Assembly: GCA_023429565.1 (NCBI GenBank)
Contig: JAEZDJ010000088.1
Coordinates: forward strand, 3,948-67,947
Direction: 5' to 3'
Origin: Actinomycetes bacterium
GTDB lineage: Bacteria; Actinomycetota; Coriobacteriia; Coriobacteriales; Eggerthellaceae
Length of the DNA stretch: 64,000 nt
Shown: positions 17,150-25,271 of the stretch, piece after piece
How positions within the stretch are numbered: the first letter of the stretch is position 1
Layout of the letters: each line of letters opens with the position of its first letter
Program-made: the position numbers and the translations under genes
Notes under the pieces: generated by a model
What the model saw: only the letters and a program-made list of their open reading frames with translations
What the model was told of the DNA's origin: nothing
The model's database searches: none

Positions 17150-18037
17150 TCAAAGTCCCCTCATCGCCAGACGATTCACCTCTGTGCGGTAGCTCGGCTT
17201 CACAAGATAGTACGAATACGCCTCCAGAACAGTCGAGAACGAGACGCCGCGGCCGACTATCTTATAGCACTCTATGCCAAATTTCTCATTCATGTCGCGA
17301 ACCTCTTCATCGGTGAACATCACAGGGTGGCCGGGCTGATGGTCGAAGAAGGCATTGCTCTTTGCAGCGCACTCAAAAGGCCGCATGACACCCATCATCT
17401 GGTCCGCGCTGTTATGTAGGTAGTGCTCCTGCCGACATGGACAGGTTCTTTGGCAAAATTCATTGACCATGACCTCAACCTTGCCAGGCTCTTGGATAGC
17501 CTTGAGGAAGGAGGAATCTTTATGCCGTCGGTAATCAAGCACCACAAGGTCATACCGACCCGTCATGCAATTGAGCTCCCATGAATCCTCAAGGGCTCGC
17601 GTGGTGGACAGCACCAGTTTCATGTCAAAGCGCTCTCGAATGTAATCCCCCACCTTGTCCGAATGCACGATGGCTTCCGCTCCATGTCGGGCGCCCGCCT
17701 TCAGCATGGCGTTGAAGTACCCATCGCTCAGTTGATCCTCGCCTGCCAACATGTTGGTGAAGGTGAACCGTGGAGTCACGCCATGCTCCTGCAGCGCGGA
17801 AAGCGTCTCTTCCATTTCCAACGGAGAAGAGCGTTCGCGTATATACGTGCGACCTCCATTCATGCAGCAGCTGGGAAAGCACCCATACACGCTGTCTATG
17901 GAGACATCCTCTTGAAACCATTCAGGACGCTTTTCGAGCAATCTGATAAAAAACAGGTTCAGCCCAAGCCTCACCGTGAAATCCGGCAGTGTGTATTTGA
18001 TCACCCACCTCGCCCCCTCAGGCATATAGTCCATCAT
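17150..18037 (-). CDS. Cys-rich U32-peptidase/UbiV-like protein, function unknown
   Basis: The 295-residue protein has alternating helix-strand patterning like a TIM barrel (VTPRFTFTNML, GAEAIVHSDKVGDYI, KLVLSTTRALED, YDLVVLDYRR). Two Cys groups are present: C53/C57/C58 in YGCFPSCCMNGGR and C195/C199/C201 in NEFCQRTCPCRQEH. This recalls U32-family proteins such as UbiU/UbiV that hold a 4Fe-4S cluster, but the match is by pattern only. I start it at ATG 18037, 49 bases after the polyferredoxin stop; a longer frame to 18139 would overlap that gene. It ends the long leftward electron-transfer gene run, so a redox or maturation role is possible. Confidence 0.5.
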   Translation of the reverse strand: MMDYMPEGARWVIKYTLPDFTVRLGLNLFFIRLLEKRPEWFQEDVSIDSVYGCFPSCCMNGGRTYIRERSSPLEMEETLSALQEHGVTPRFTFTNMLAGEDQLSDGYFNAMLKAGARHGAEAIVHSDKVGDYIRERFDMKLVLSTTRALEDSWELNCMTGRYDLVVLDYRRHKDSSFLKAIQEPGKVEVMVNEFCQRTCPCRQEHYLHNSADQMMGVMRPFECAAKSNAFFDHQPGHPVMFTDEEVRDMNEKFGIECYKIVGRGVSFSTVLEAYSYYLVKPSYRTEVNRLAMRGL

Positions 18038-18086
18038 GATCGATTTTACAGCCCCGCTTTGCACGGCCGATCGCGGTGTCGGGTGG

Positions 18087-19349
18087 TCAGAACATGCACA
18101 TTTCCAAGTCTTCACCCAAGACGGAGTGCAGCTTGTCATACATCGAGGTGGGCCGATTCGGAGTCCATGTCGGCCTCTCCATCATGCAGCATATCGCCTC
18201 TTTTCCCATGAACTGCCCGATGGGGACAAGTCCGCTTACCGCAATGGCCTGTTCGGGACAGATACTCTCGCACAAGCGGCATTGCACGCAGGCGCTCGGA
18301 CGATGCACAATGCCGAACATCGCATCATCGTCCAGCTTTACGATGGCGCCCGTCGGACAAAAAACGGCGCACATGCGGCATGAGTTGCACTTTTCCCCGT
18401 CAATGGAAATAGCACCGATGACCCGTGTTTCCACCTGGCTGGCCACGGGGTCGCCAATGTGTTTGAGATAGTTGTAGAGGCGAAGACGCCTGTCGGGAAC
18501 AAAATGCGAGAGAGAGCCGCTCTTGTCCACTTTGCATGGAACGGCATGGGCCGGGACGTCGGCATCACCCCACGGGACAAGCCGTTCGCTCTTCGTTGCC
18601 GCTTCGACAACGCGCGCCGAGCCATCCTTGGCCACTTGCAGGAAGTCACGGCGGGACATGCCCTTGGATTCCGGCGTTGTGCCATGGCCCGCCCCACGAA
18701 CACGGTCAGGCAGCACGGAGGTCAAGCCGACGGCAAGGTCACTGCCAAACGCCCCCAGCATGCCGCACGCACTGTCAACCACCTGTCGAATCATATCCCC
18801 ACCAGCAGCATATCGGCACATTCCGCAGTCTCCGCATACGAGCGTGACATCGGACGCTTTATAGGCAGCCATGCCCACAAGAGCCGATTCGTCCACGCGT
18901 CCCAGGCAAGGCAGGGACACCACCATGGCTTCATCATAGGCAAAGCCGTCGCTCACCCGCTTGCTATAAGTCCCCCATTCCTTTTCAACCGCGGCGTCCC
19001 TCCGTGATCCAGCAAGGACAAGAGCTGGTTCGCAGGCTATCACCGGATGGCCCCCCGTCGCCACGATAGAACGTTTGATCAGGGATGTCAGATCATCGTC
19101 AGAAGGATTGCCAAGCTCGATTGCGCAGGTTGGACATGCCGTAGCACATGTACCACAGCCAATGCACAGTTCGGGATCAACTCTCAACTGGCCTTCAAGA
19201 TGTGCAAGCGCGCCTGATGCGCACGTTTCCACGCATCGCAAGCAAGAAGCGTTACGGTTGCGCACTGAAATGCAACGCTCCTCATGAATGACAATCGCAT
19301 CGCTTTCAATTGCATGGAGCATCGCCAACAATCCCTCGACAAAAGCCAT
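18087..19349 (-). CDS. Polyferredoxin with MvhD-like central domain
   Basis: A 420-residue iron-sulphur protein. Residues 36-43 hold CLRCVETC and 62-75 CIGCGTCATACPTC. The centre (about 100-200) has SLPCLGRVDESAL and VCGDCGMCRYAAGG, which resembles the MvhD/HdrA-linked hydrogenase iron-sulphur domain. The C-terminal third has CNSCRMCAVFCP (321-332) and CVQCRLCESICP (354-365), two 4Fe-4S sites. Curiously a twin-Arg motif MSRRDFLQ sits in the middle (231-238), not at the N-terminus. ATG 19349 is chosen: GAAAGGTG lies just upstream and the gene then starts four bases after the NapH-like stop. A cytoplasmic electron relay is the likely role. Confidence 0.75.
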   Translation of the reverse strand: MAFVEGLLAMLHAIESDAIVIHEERCISVRNRNASCLRCVETCASGALAHLEGQLRVDPELCIGCGTCATACPTCAIELGNPSDDDLTSLIKRSIVATGGHPVIACEPALVLAGSRRDAAVEKEWGTYSKRVSDGFAYDEAMVVSLPCLGRVDESALVGMAAYKASDVTLVCGDCGMCRYAAGGDMIRQVVDSACGMLGAFGSDLAVGLTSVLPDRVRGAGHGTTPESKGMSRRDFLQVAKDGSARVVEAATKSERLVPWGDADVPAHAVPCKVDKSGSLSHFVPDRRLRLYNYLKHIGDPVASQVETRVIGAISIDGEKCNSCRMCAVFCPTGAIVKLDDDAMFGIVHRPSACVQCRLCESICPEQAIAVSGLVPIGQFMGKEAICCMMERPTWTPNRPTSMYDKLHSVLGEDLEMCMF

Positions 19350-19353
19350 GACG

Positions 19354-20478
19354 TCACCTTTCTCGCTCTTCGGAAGTTGGTTCCTCGCCGCCCCGCCAGG
19401 TGGAGGCATTCGATGGAGCCGTGTCTTTGATTTTGGCAACCCCCGCTGCCCCCTCGCTGCGCAAGCCTTTTCGACAGACGTCCGGATTTCTCCTGAAATC
19501 GCGCCGTTTCGGCAGAAGGGGCATGGCGATTGTCTGCGTGGGACACACCTCGACACAGGCGCGGCACTTCGTGCATTCGCTCCAAGAAGCCTGCGACAGC
19601 TGGGGGTGCCGGGGATCGATGCCTTCGCCGCATGCTTTCCCACAGATACCGCAAGCAACGCCCTTCGTGGTCTCGAGGCATGCCCCGTCATCGACGATGG
19701 GAACGAAGGTCCTGTTCGCCTTTGCGATGAGGCTCATGAACGCCGAGAGAGGACAGAGTCGGTGGCACCATTTCCGAAACAGCAGCACCTCGGCCGCCAG
19801 CAGCAGGGGAACGACGACAAGCGACCAGGTGACGTCCCCATGGGCGAACAGGTTGATGACGAGGAGGACCGTCGCAAACGTGAGGCCGATGGGACAGACA
19901 AGGCAGAACACGGGAAATCCGAAGGCGAGCGTGGACAGGAGCGCGCCGCCCAGAACGAAGTGGCGCGCATCGGGAACGCTGCCGCGCTTTGCGGGGCAGG
20001 AAGAGCAGCCTTCGTCCTTTGATTCCGAGCAGCCGCTTCCAGTCCCGGGGCACCCGGGTGCAACTGCGGACGCTCGGGCGAGAGCCTTTTCCGAAGAGGG
20101 CAGGTTTTCGGTTTCCGAAGTCTGTCCAAGGCTGTCCGAAAGCAGCTGATCTGACACGACATCCTTCGACGGACGCTTCCTGGAGAGCCGCGTTCTCACT
20201 TTCTGCACAAGGGGTATGGGGCACATCCATGCACAGAACGCCCGCGCGAACACCACAATCAGCAGCGTCATGACCACGAGCGACACGACGGCACGCGGCA
20301 CCGCGGCCTTGGCCGCGAGCATGGTGCCCAGGGCACCGAGCGGGCACAGGATGGAGATGTCCCAGAATCCCGGAGCCGACAGGGTGCCGATTCCCAAGTT
20401 CGTGGCGAATCCCACGGCAATTGCGACAATGAAGGCCGCGGCCGTTGCGGCGCGCAGCTTCTTGGAATCCAACTTCAT
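19354..20478 (-). CDS. NapH-like membrane iron-sulphur quinol dehydrogenase
   Basis: The 374-residue integral membrane protein has about five TM helices and the NapH/CcoG-type FCxWxCP motifs: FCAWMCPIPLVQK, VFCLVCPIGLTFA and RKWCHRLCPLSAFMSL. Soluble 4Fe-4S sites follow near the C-terminus (CGICGKACGEGID and CTKCRACVEVCP). NapH-type proteins take electrons from menaquinol and pass them to NapG or a terminal reductase. A Ser/Gly/Cys-rich cytosolic loop of about 70 residues (100-170) with CSESKDEGCSSCP is longer than usual. It lies seven bases after the NapG-like gene and four before the polyferredoxin, hence one operon. Confidence 0.85.
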   Translation of the reverse strand: MKLDSKKLRAATAAAFIVAIAVGFATNLGIGTLSAPGFWDISILCPLGALGTMLAAKAAVPRAVVSLVVMTLLIVVFARAFCAWMCPIPLVQKVRTRLSRKRPSKDVVSDQLLSDSLGQTSETENLPSSEKALARASAVAPGCPGTGSGCSESKDEGCSSCPAKRGSVPDARHFVLGGALLSTLAFGFPVFCLVCPIGLTFATVLLVINLFAHGDVTWSLVVVPLLLAAEVLLFRKWCHRLCPLSAFMSLIAKANRTFVPIVDDGACLETTKGVACGICGKACGEGIDPRHPQLSQASWSECTKCRACVEVCPTQTIAMPLLPKRRDFRRNPDVCRKGLRSEGAAGVAKIKDTAPSNASTWRGGEEPTSEERER

Positions 20479-20485
20479 GGCGCCC

Positions 20486-21169
20486 TCACCTTCCCCTCTC
20501 GTCGATCGGGTGGACGACGATCGCCCGCGCAGTCGCTCCCTCGGAGATGGATCCCGCCTGCAGGGAGACGCAGACGCTCTCGCACGCGCCGCACCCGTTG
20601 CAGGCCTCCGCGACCACGGAGGGCCGGCCGTTCTCGTCGAGCGTTATGGCCTCATAGGGGCAGGCATCGTAGCAGAAGCGGCATCCGATGAGCTTGTAGG
20701 CCAGGCACCAATCCGTGGTGATGGCCGCCTTTCCGATGACGGTGCTCCTGGCTGTCGCACCGGGAAAGAGGCTGAGTGCCTCAGTGGGACAGGAGCGCAC
20801 GCAAAGGGGATCGCCCCCGTTTTCCTCCGTGCACCAGTCGCACCAGTTCCTCGAGAAGTCGAAGGTAGGCGTGCGCATGGCCAGCAGGCCCTTCTCGATG
20901 TGTGCGGGAGTTATGACGTCACGCGGGCATATCTCGTAGCACTTCTCGCATCGGATGCAGGAGGCCACGAGCCGATCCTCGTCCTGGCCTCCCGGCGGCC
21001 GTATGACCGGCTGGGCGGCGGCATATCTGAGCCCACCAAGGCTGAGCATGGCAACCGCCCCGCCAACGCCGAGACACAGCGTCCGCCTGGTCATGCCGAG
21101 ATACGTCTTGGCCGCCATGCCGTCTCTGCCAATTTCGGAGGATTTCGCGCGAGGGCCACCGTCCATCAC
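20486..21169 (-). CDS. NapG-like Tat-exported ferredoxin, four 4Fe-4S clusters
   Basis: The 227-residue protein has a twin-arginine signal (MTRRTLCLG at about 26-34, hydrophobic core, cut near AAAQP) and four Cys groups: CIRCEKCYEICP, CDWC with CVRSCP, CRFCYDACP and CNGCGACESVC. This arrangement matches NapG/MauM ferredoxins that shuttle electrons from NapH to an exported reductase. The start is GTG 21169 (GTGA overlap with the TorD-like gene) or ATG 21166; AGGAGG is just upstream of both. With NapH next to it, it forms a menaquinol oxidation module. Confidence 0.87.
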   Translation of the reverse strand: MMDGGPRAKSSEIGRDGMAAKTYLGMTRRTLCLGVGGAVAMLSLGGLRYAAAQPVIRPPGGQDEDRLVASCIRCEKCYEICPRDVITPAHIEKGLLAMRTPTFDFSRNWCDWCTEENGGDPLCVRSCPTEALSLFPGATARSTVIGKAAITTDWCLAYKLIGCRFCYDACPYEAITLDENGRPSVVAEACNGCGACESVCVSLQAGSISEGATARAIVVHPIDERGR

Positions 21170-21855
21170 GCAACCTCCTCTTCCGTGCCATCCAGGACCT
21201 CATTCAAAAAATCTAAGTCATTGCGCAAAAAACCGAGCGTCAGCTTGCCCAATCCACGATAGAAATCAGTCTTCGGGAAAGATTCCATATCCTGGGCCAT
21301 CATGGGATACCAGGCCAACAGGTGATCCTGTAAAAAGTTGCGTTGCGAAAGCATGAGCTTGACGCACGGTTCCTCATGCCCAGCCTCGCATGCCTCGATG
21401 GCTCGCTCGATGAGAATCTGCTCGAACTCCAGCTCCAGAGCAATGTGGTCTTCGCCTTCCTTCCAGCTTTCCCGCTTGCCCAAACCTGCAGCATGGTATA
21501 AAACGAGCACTTCGTCACGGGCATCCTGCATCATGAGGCGCTTGGGACTCGTGTACACCGATTCAAAGGGATACGCTGCCGAAAACCCGTCGTTTCCCGA
21601 CCCTATAAAGGCCCGCACATAGTCCACGGCAAGCTCAGTAAGCACGGTTTCATCTGCTCGGCTTAGGTAGCTGCAGATCAGACCATATCCTTCGTCAACC
21701 AAGCAGTTTCCCGTGTTGGTCGGGAAGCGCATGGTCGACAAAGAATCATAAAGCTCCCGGTCAACTTCCACACGGAACAGGCGGGAGAGAAACTGATAGG
21801 TTGCCATGCGACCCCGCAAAACCTCAATGAAGCTCACTTCCGAACTGTCAGACAT
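21166..21855 (-). CDS. TorD/DmsD-family molybdoenzyme chaperone
   Basis: An all-helical protein of 229 residues from ATG 21855 (AAAGGA eight bases ahead; the frame extends to 21933 without a better site). It shows the family pattern YQFLSRLFRVEVDRELYDSL, YVRAFIG, YPFESVYTSPKRLMMQDARD, an EEDHI-like segment (EGEDHIALELEFE) and the C-terminal W-Y helix HLLAWYPMMAQDM. TorD chaperones bind Tat signal peptides and help load the molybdopterin cofactor. The obvious client is the Tat-signal molybdoenzyme at 27097. It overlaps the NapG-like gene by four bases. Confidence 0.85.
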   Translation of the reverse strand: MSDSSEVSFIEVLRGRMATYQFLSRLFRVEVDRELYDSLSTMRFPTNTGNCLVDEGYGLICSYLSRADETVLTELAVDYVRAFIGSGNDGFSAAYPFESVYTSPKRLMMQDARDEVLVLYHAAGLGKRESWKEGEDHIALELEFEQILIERAIEACEAGHEEPCVKLMLSQRNFLQDHLLAWYPMMAQDMESFPKTDFYRGLGKLTLGFLRNDLDFLNEVLDGTEEEVA

Positions 21856-21990
21856 GGTGATTCCTTTCATCTGCATCAACATAGCTAGAGGGATATTCGG
21901 CGTCATTGGCCATGCCGGCCTGCGGCAAAGCACAGCCTATGCACAAGGAGGACGCCGCCTTGGCAAAAAATGCCGTGACAACGTGGGAAG

Positions 21991-22749
21991 CTAATCGACT
22001 TCGCCCTTGTCCATATCCGCAAGACACCTTGACCCCCTATCCGTGACGGTCCAACTATCGCGCCACGCGAGAGCCCCAACGCCTTCCAGTCGATTCAAGA
22101 AGTAGGTGCAGAAGCGACGAGGTTCCTGACACAAGGGATTGGCATCAATGATGTCGTTGAGCGCTTTTGTCTCTCCCCCTTCCTCACGCATGCACTGTTC
22201 AAGAATCATGCGATACAAAGGCAGGTAGCGAGGCTCCTCCTCGAGCATGTCCTGCACCATGCGTTGGCTCACGCGGGCCTCCATGACGTCCAATCCCAGC
22301 TGCGTCGCAACGTAGCGCGACGGAACAGTGTCGGACACCGTCACATAGCCGCATTCAACATCAGGTGCTTTGGCCGATGCCGGTTCGCCATCCATTCGAC
22401 GCAAGGCCCCATCACGCGTCAAAAGACCGACAATCTGCGAAGCAGTGTATACGCTCGACATTTGAGGATAGTCGGCGTCCAGGGCCTCAACCACTTCACC
22501 CATGGTTTTTGGCTCCATGCACAATTCGATCGCATGTAAAATACGAAATTGCTGGCCCGGAATGCCGACGAGCAACCTCTCCAGGCGCTCTTCGTCCGTC
22601 AAGAAAGCAGGTCTCGGCATGACGCTTTTGTCGGCATCGGGGATAGGAGGCAGGTAATCCGTTTCCTGAACAGTGTCCCCACTGGCCAGGTCAAGGTCGG
22701 CAAGAGGGTCGAAGTCGTCGTCAATGACAAACGAATCTACGTCATGCAT
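21991..22749 (-). CDS. Unknown protein with winged-helix-like segments
   Basis: A 252-residue protein I cannot place in a family. It begins with a very acidic stretch (DSFVIDDDFDPLADLDLASGD). The middle (about 65-120) and the end (about 205-250) have helix-helix-strand patterns resembling winged helices, such as RILHAIELCMEPKTMGEVVE and FLNRLEGVGALAWRDSWTVT. There is no signal peptide or TM. AAAGGA lies eight bases before the ATG. It is 57 bases after the helicase-like gene and 136 before the TorD-like gene. It may be a partner of the helicase-like protein or a transcription or chaperone factor for the molybdoenzyme system. Confidence 0.6.
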   Translation of the reverse strand: MHDVDSFVIDDDFDPLADLDLASGDTVQETDYLPPIPDADKSVMPRPAFLTDEERLERLLVGIPGQQFRILHAIELCMEPKTMGEVVEALDADYPQMSSVYTASQIVGLLTRDGALRRMDGEPASAKAPDVECGYVTVSDTVPSRYVATQLGLDVMEARVSQRMVQDMLEEEPRYLPLYRMILEQCMREEGGETKALNDIIDANPLCQEPRRFCTYFLNRLEGVGALAWRDSWTVTDRGSRCLADMDKGEVD

Positions 22750-22806
22750 GGAGGAGTCCTTTCAATCGTGTCAGCAGGAAGGCGAGAATCAGCAGGGAAA
22801 TCGTGG

Positions 22807-24600
22807 TCAACATTCCTGCTCCCTTCGAAGAGCGGACGAGGGAACAACCGTCGCGTAGCGCACATCACCCTCAATAAACACGCGCGAGACCTGCATGTTC
22901 ATCATGGCGGCATGCTCCAACTCATCGCGTCTGAACAGCGTGCAGACCACTTCCTCGCGCGCCGTAGCAGCCATGTCCTCGAATAAAACCAGCTCGCGCT
23001 CAAAAGCGGCCCGACGATGGTCGATCGTAAATTTGTCATCGACGGCGTCAGTGGCAGGCATAAAGCCGTCGATCAGCCCAGTTATAAACGTCACGCGCGG
23101 GAACCGTCCATGGCACCGTCTATAGGGAGCGATGGTGACGGCGTTGTCGCCACCATCGCTCGCCACGGCCATACACGTCTCGACGGCCAAGCTTTTTACA
23201 TCCGCACATGCAGGATCGTCACCAAGCAAAGCGATTTGGTCGAGTGAAAGAGCCATATCATGCTTTTTGAACAGCTCTGCAGCCTCCTTGCATGAAAGCT
23301 CCGCTCGACAGGCAATCAACAATGTGCTCAATTCCTCAAGCGGCGCGCGAAGCTTGTCGAATGCCTTGAAATCACGCCTGTCGCCATTGGGGTCAAGCAA
23401 CTGCGTGACAATCTGAAGCACGCTCGCATCACGGTCCCGCGCATACGAGACCAACTCCCAAAAAGCATCTGAGCGTAACAGCCAATCTCCAAAGCCCATC
23501 CACGAGCGCAACGCGACGAGGTCATCGGACTTCAGATACAGCTTGAGAAACGTTGCCAGCTTCATCGCGTTGAAGCGGCCCGTCACACGAGGATCGCCTT
23601 TGGCCTTGGTGCAACCCCTGTCCCTTCCGACAACGAGGCCCCGCCGTTCTAAGGCATTCGCCATGCCCGAAAGCCACGTCTCGTTGGGAACGGCCACCAG
23701 AACATCGCGAGGCTCCAATCCATCGGCGACACGCTGAGACACCGCTTCGGCCACAAAAGAGAATTCATCTTCCGGATTGTCGCACGACTGGCATACACGC
23801 CGCGCTGCCGGCGTCTCTTCCTCCAACGATATCCATGCCGCATCATGGCGTCTCGCGAACGAAAGGAACCCTTCGTTGTGCGGATAGGGTTCAGCAGAAC
23901 CAACCGCAGCAAGGCGAGTACCCGCAACAATCAAACCGGCAGTGGCCACATGTTCGACCAAACGTTGGGACGCCTTGCTCAGCATCCCGAAATCGTCTGC
24001 AAGCACGGCAAGCGGTGGAGGCTCAACGCCAGCCTTCAGCATGCCCTGATACGCAAACGACGACAACTCGCACGGCAGCATGGCGCGACGAGCTTCCAGG
24101 TTTTCGGACAGCAGGGAGAAAAGACGTCTCTCTTCATTGTTGATCAGCCAGCCATCCCCCTCGCTGTCGCAGTCGCTTATGCCTTTGCAGAAGAACTTGA
24201 ACATCTCCCGCAGGCGACGCGGCTTGAGGCCACTGACCTTCATGTCCTCCATCAGGACATCTATCTCGTTTTCGCTGAGCACCCGGGGATCGCGTCCGAC
24301 AGATGCGCCCACACGTGCCTCTGCGAGTATCCGCATCGCCATCTGCTCGATCGTGACCACATCGGCCGGTCCGAGCGAGGGATAGTCGGCAAAGCGCATG
24401 CGATAGCGATTCGCAGCCAAATCATCGACGCAAACGATGCGAACGCGAACGCCCGTGGAAGCCAGTTGGTTCGCTTTCGCCAAGAAAGGATTGGTCAAGT
24501 CTCTCGATAGATCGCGGTAGATGCAGGCATAAGAGCCACCCGCCAATTCCAACAGGAATTGCGTCGCATCGTCAATTTCCGCAACAGCATCAACGCTCAT
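22807..24600 (-). CDS. UvrD/AddB-like protein lacking a Walker A motif
   Basis: The 597-residue protein carries SF1-helicase-like landmarks: LAVLADDFGMLSKASQRLVE (motif II-like), LIVAGTRLAAVGS (motif III-like), VTFITGLIDGFMPATD (motif V-like) and ERELVLFEDMAATAREEV (motif VI-like). Where GxGKT should be, near the N-terminus, the sequence is LELAGGSYACIYRDLSR, with no P-loop. It is therefore unlikely to hydrolyse ATP like UvrD. ATG 24600 is preferred because GGAGG lies nine bases ahead; the frame opens at 24678. It heads the accessory run leading to the unknown protein and the TorD-like gene. A degenerate AddB-like scaffold is the alternative reading. Confidence 0.6.
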   Translation of the reverse strand: MSVDAVAEIDDATQFLLELAGGSYACIYRDLSRDLTNPFLAKANQLASTGVRVRIVCVDDLAANRYRMRFADYPSLGPADVVTIEQMAMRILAEARVGASVGRDPRVLSENEIDVLMEDMKVSGLKPRRLREMFKFFCKGISDCDSEGDGWLINNEERRLFSLLSENLEARRAMLPCELSSFAYQGMLKAGVEPPPLAVLADDFGMLSKASQRLVEHVATAGLIVAGTRLAAVGSAEPYPHNEGFLSFARRHDAAWISLEEETPAARRVCQSCDNPEDEFSFVAEAVSQRVADGLEPRDVLVAVPNETWLSGMANALERRGLVVGRDRGCTKAKGDPRVTGRFNAMKLATFLKLYLKSDDLVALRSWMGFGDWLLRSDAFWELVSYARDRDASVLQIVTQLLDPNGDRRDFKAFDKLRAPLEELSTLLIACRAELSCKEAAELFKKHDMALSLDQIALLGDDPACADVKSLAVETCMAVASDGGDNAVTIAPYRRCHGRFPRVTFITGLIDGFMPATDAVDDKFTIDHRRAAFERELVLFEDMAATAREEVVCTLFRRDELEHAAMMNMQVSRVFIEGDVRYATVVPSSALRREQEC

Positions 24601-24725
24601 GTCGTTCGGCCTCCATCTTCTCATAGTTCCAAAGATGAAGCCCTCTGCCTCGAAGCCCCCAAGCTTCACATCAAGCATTCATTGACGTGCACCAGTATGC
24701 CCGAGCCTCCCAGCTCGGTCTACCA

Positions 24726-25265
24726 TCATTCTGAAAAGGAATGGATAAGATCCAGCGCTTGCTGCTTGTCGCTCACTCCGAGCTTCCGATACGCGCTGCC
24801 AAGGAGTTCAGCCACCTCGTCACGAGAGACACCCAGCTCCTTCCGCATGCTTTCAAGGGAGAATTCTTCCAAGTAGAGCACGAGGGCACCGGTCTCCCGC
24901 TCATCAAGCTGAAACTTGAGGGCACAGGCACGACATTTGCATCGCAATGCGGGGTTCCGAGAGGGGTCCGCCATCAATACGCTCATGTCGGAAGCCGCAG
25001 TCCCCAAAGGAAGCGCACCCAGAAGCCGCTCCGTCTGGCCAAGCAAGCGCTCCAATTTCACTGCCTGCAAATACAACACCCTTCCCGCTTCGGTCAACCG
25101 AACGCCCCTGCGATTCCGCACAAAAAGCTCGACGCCATACTCGCGCTCAAGGGCTGCGATATGCTTGCTTAATGTCGACTGGGTCAGATGGAGTTCCACG
25201 GCGGCAGCCGTGAAACTGCCGAGGTTCGCCACCTGCACATATTCCTGCAGGTACAGGGTTTCCAT
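24726..25265 (-). CDS. Chimeric regulator: LysR-type HTH plus LuxR-like C-terminal HTH
   Basis: The 179-residue protein opens with a canonical LysR DNA-binding domain (1-62: ANLGSFTAAAVELHLTQSTL, then RRGVRLTEAGR), but the LysR substrate-binding domain is missing. After a linker with a CxCxxC cluster (C109, C111, C114) comes a GerE/LuxR-like helix-turn-helix (118-176: LDERETGALVLYL, LGVSRDEVAELLGSAYRKLG, KQQALDLI). Two DNA-binding folds around a possible metal or redox Cys cluster is unusual. The gene starts 6 bases after the 12-TM LuxR gene, so the two regulators are made together. It probably controls the molybdoenzyme system. Confidence 0.8.
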   Translation of the reverse strand: METLYLQEYVQVANLGSFTAAAVELHLTQSTLSKHIAALEREYGVELFVRNRRGVRLTEAGRVLYLQAVKLERLLGQTERLLGALPLGTAASDMSVLMADPSRNPALRCKCRACALKFQLDERETGALVLYLEEFSLESMRKELGVSRDEVAELLGSAYRKLGVSDKQQALDLIHSFSE

Positions 25266-25271
25266 AGCAGT

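Noticed and set aside
18640..18665. Twin-arginine motif suggesting a separate Tat protein inside the polyferredoxin gene
   Set aside because: The frame is continuous through it, there is no hydrophobic core after the motif and no good start site, so it is not a separate exported protein; it is kept only as a curiosity in the findings.
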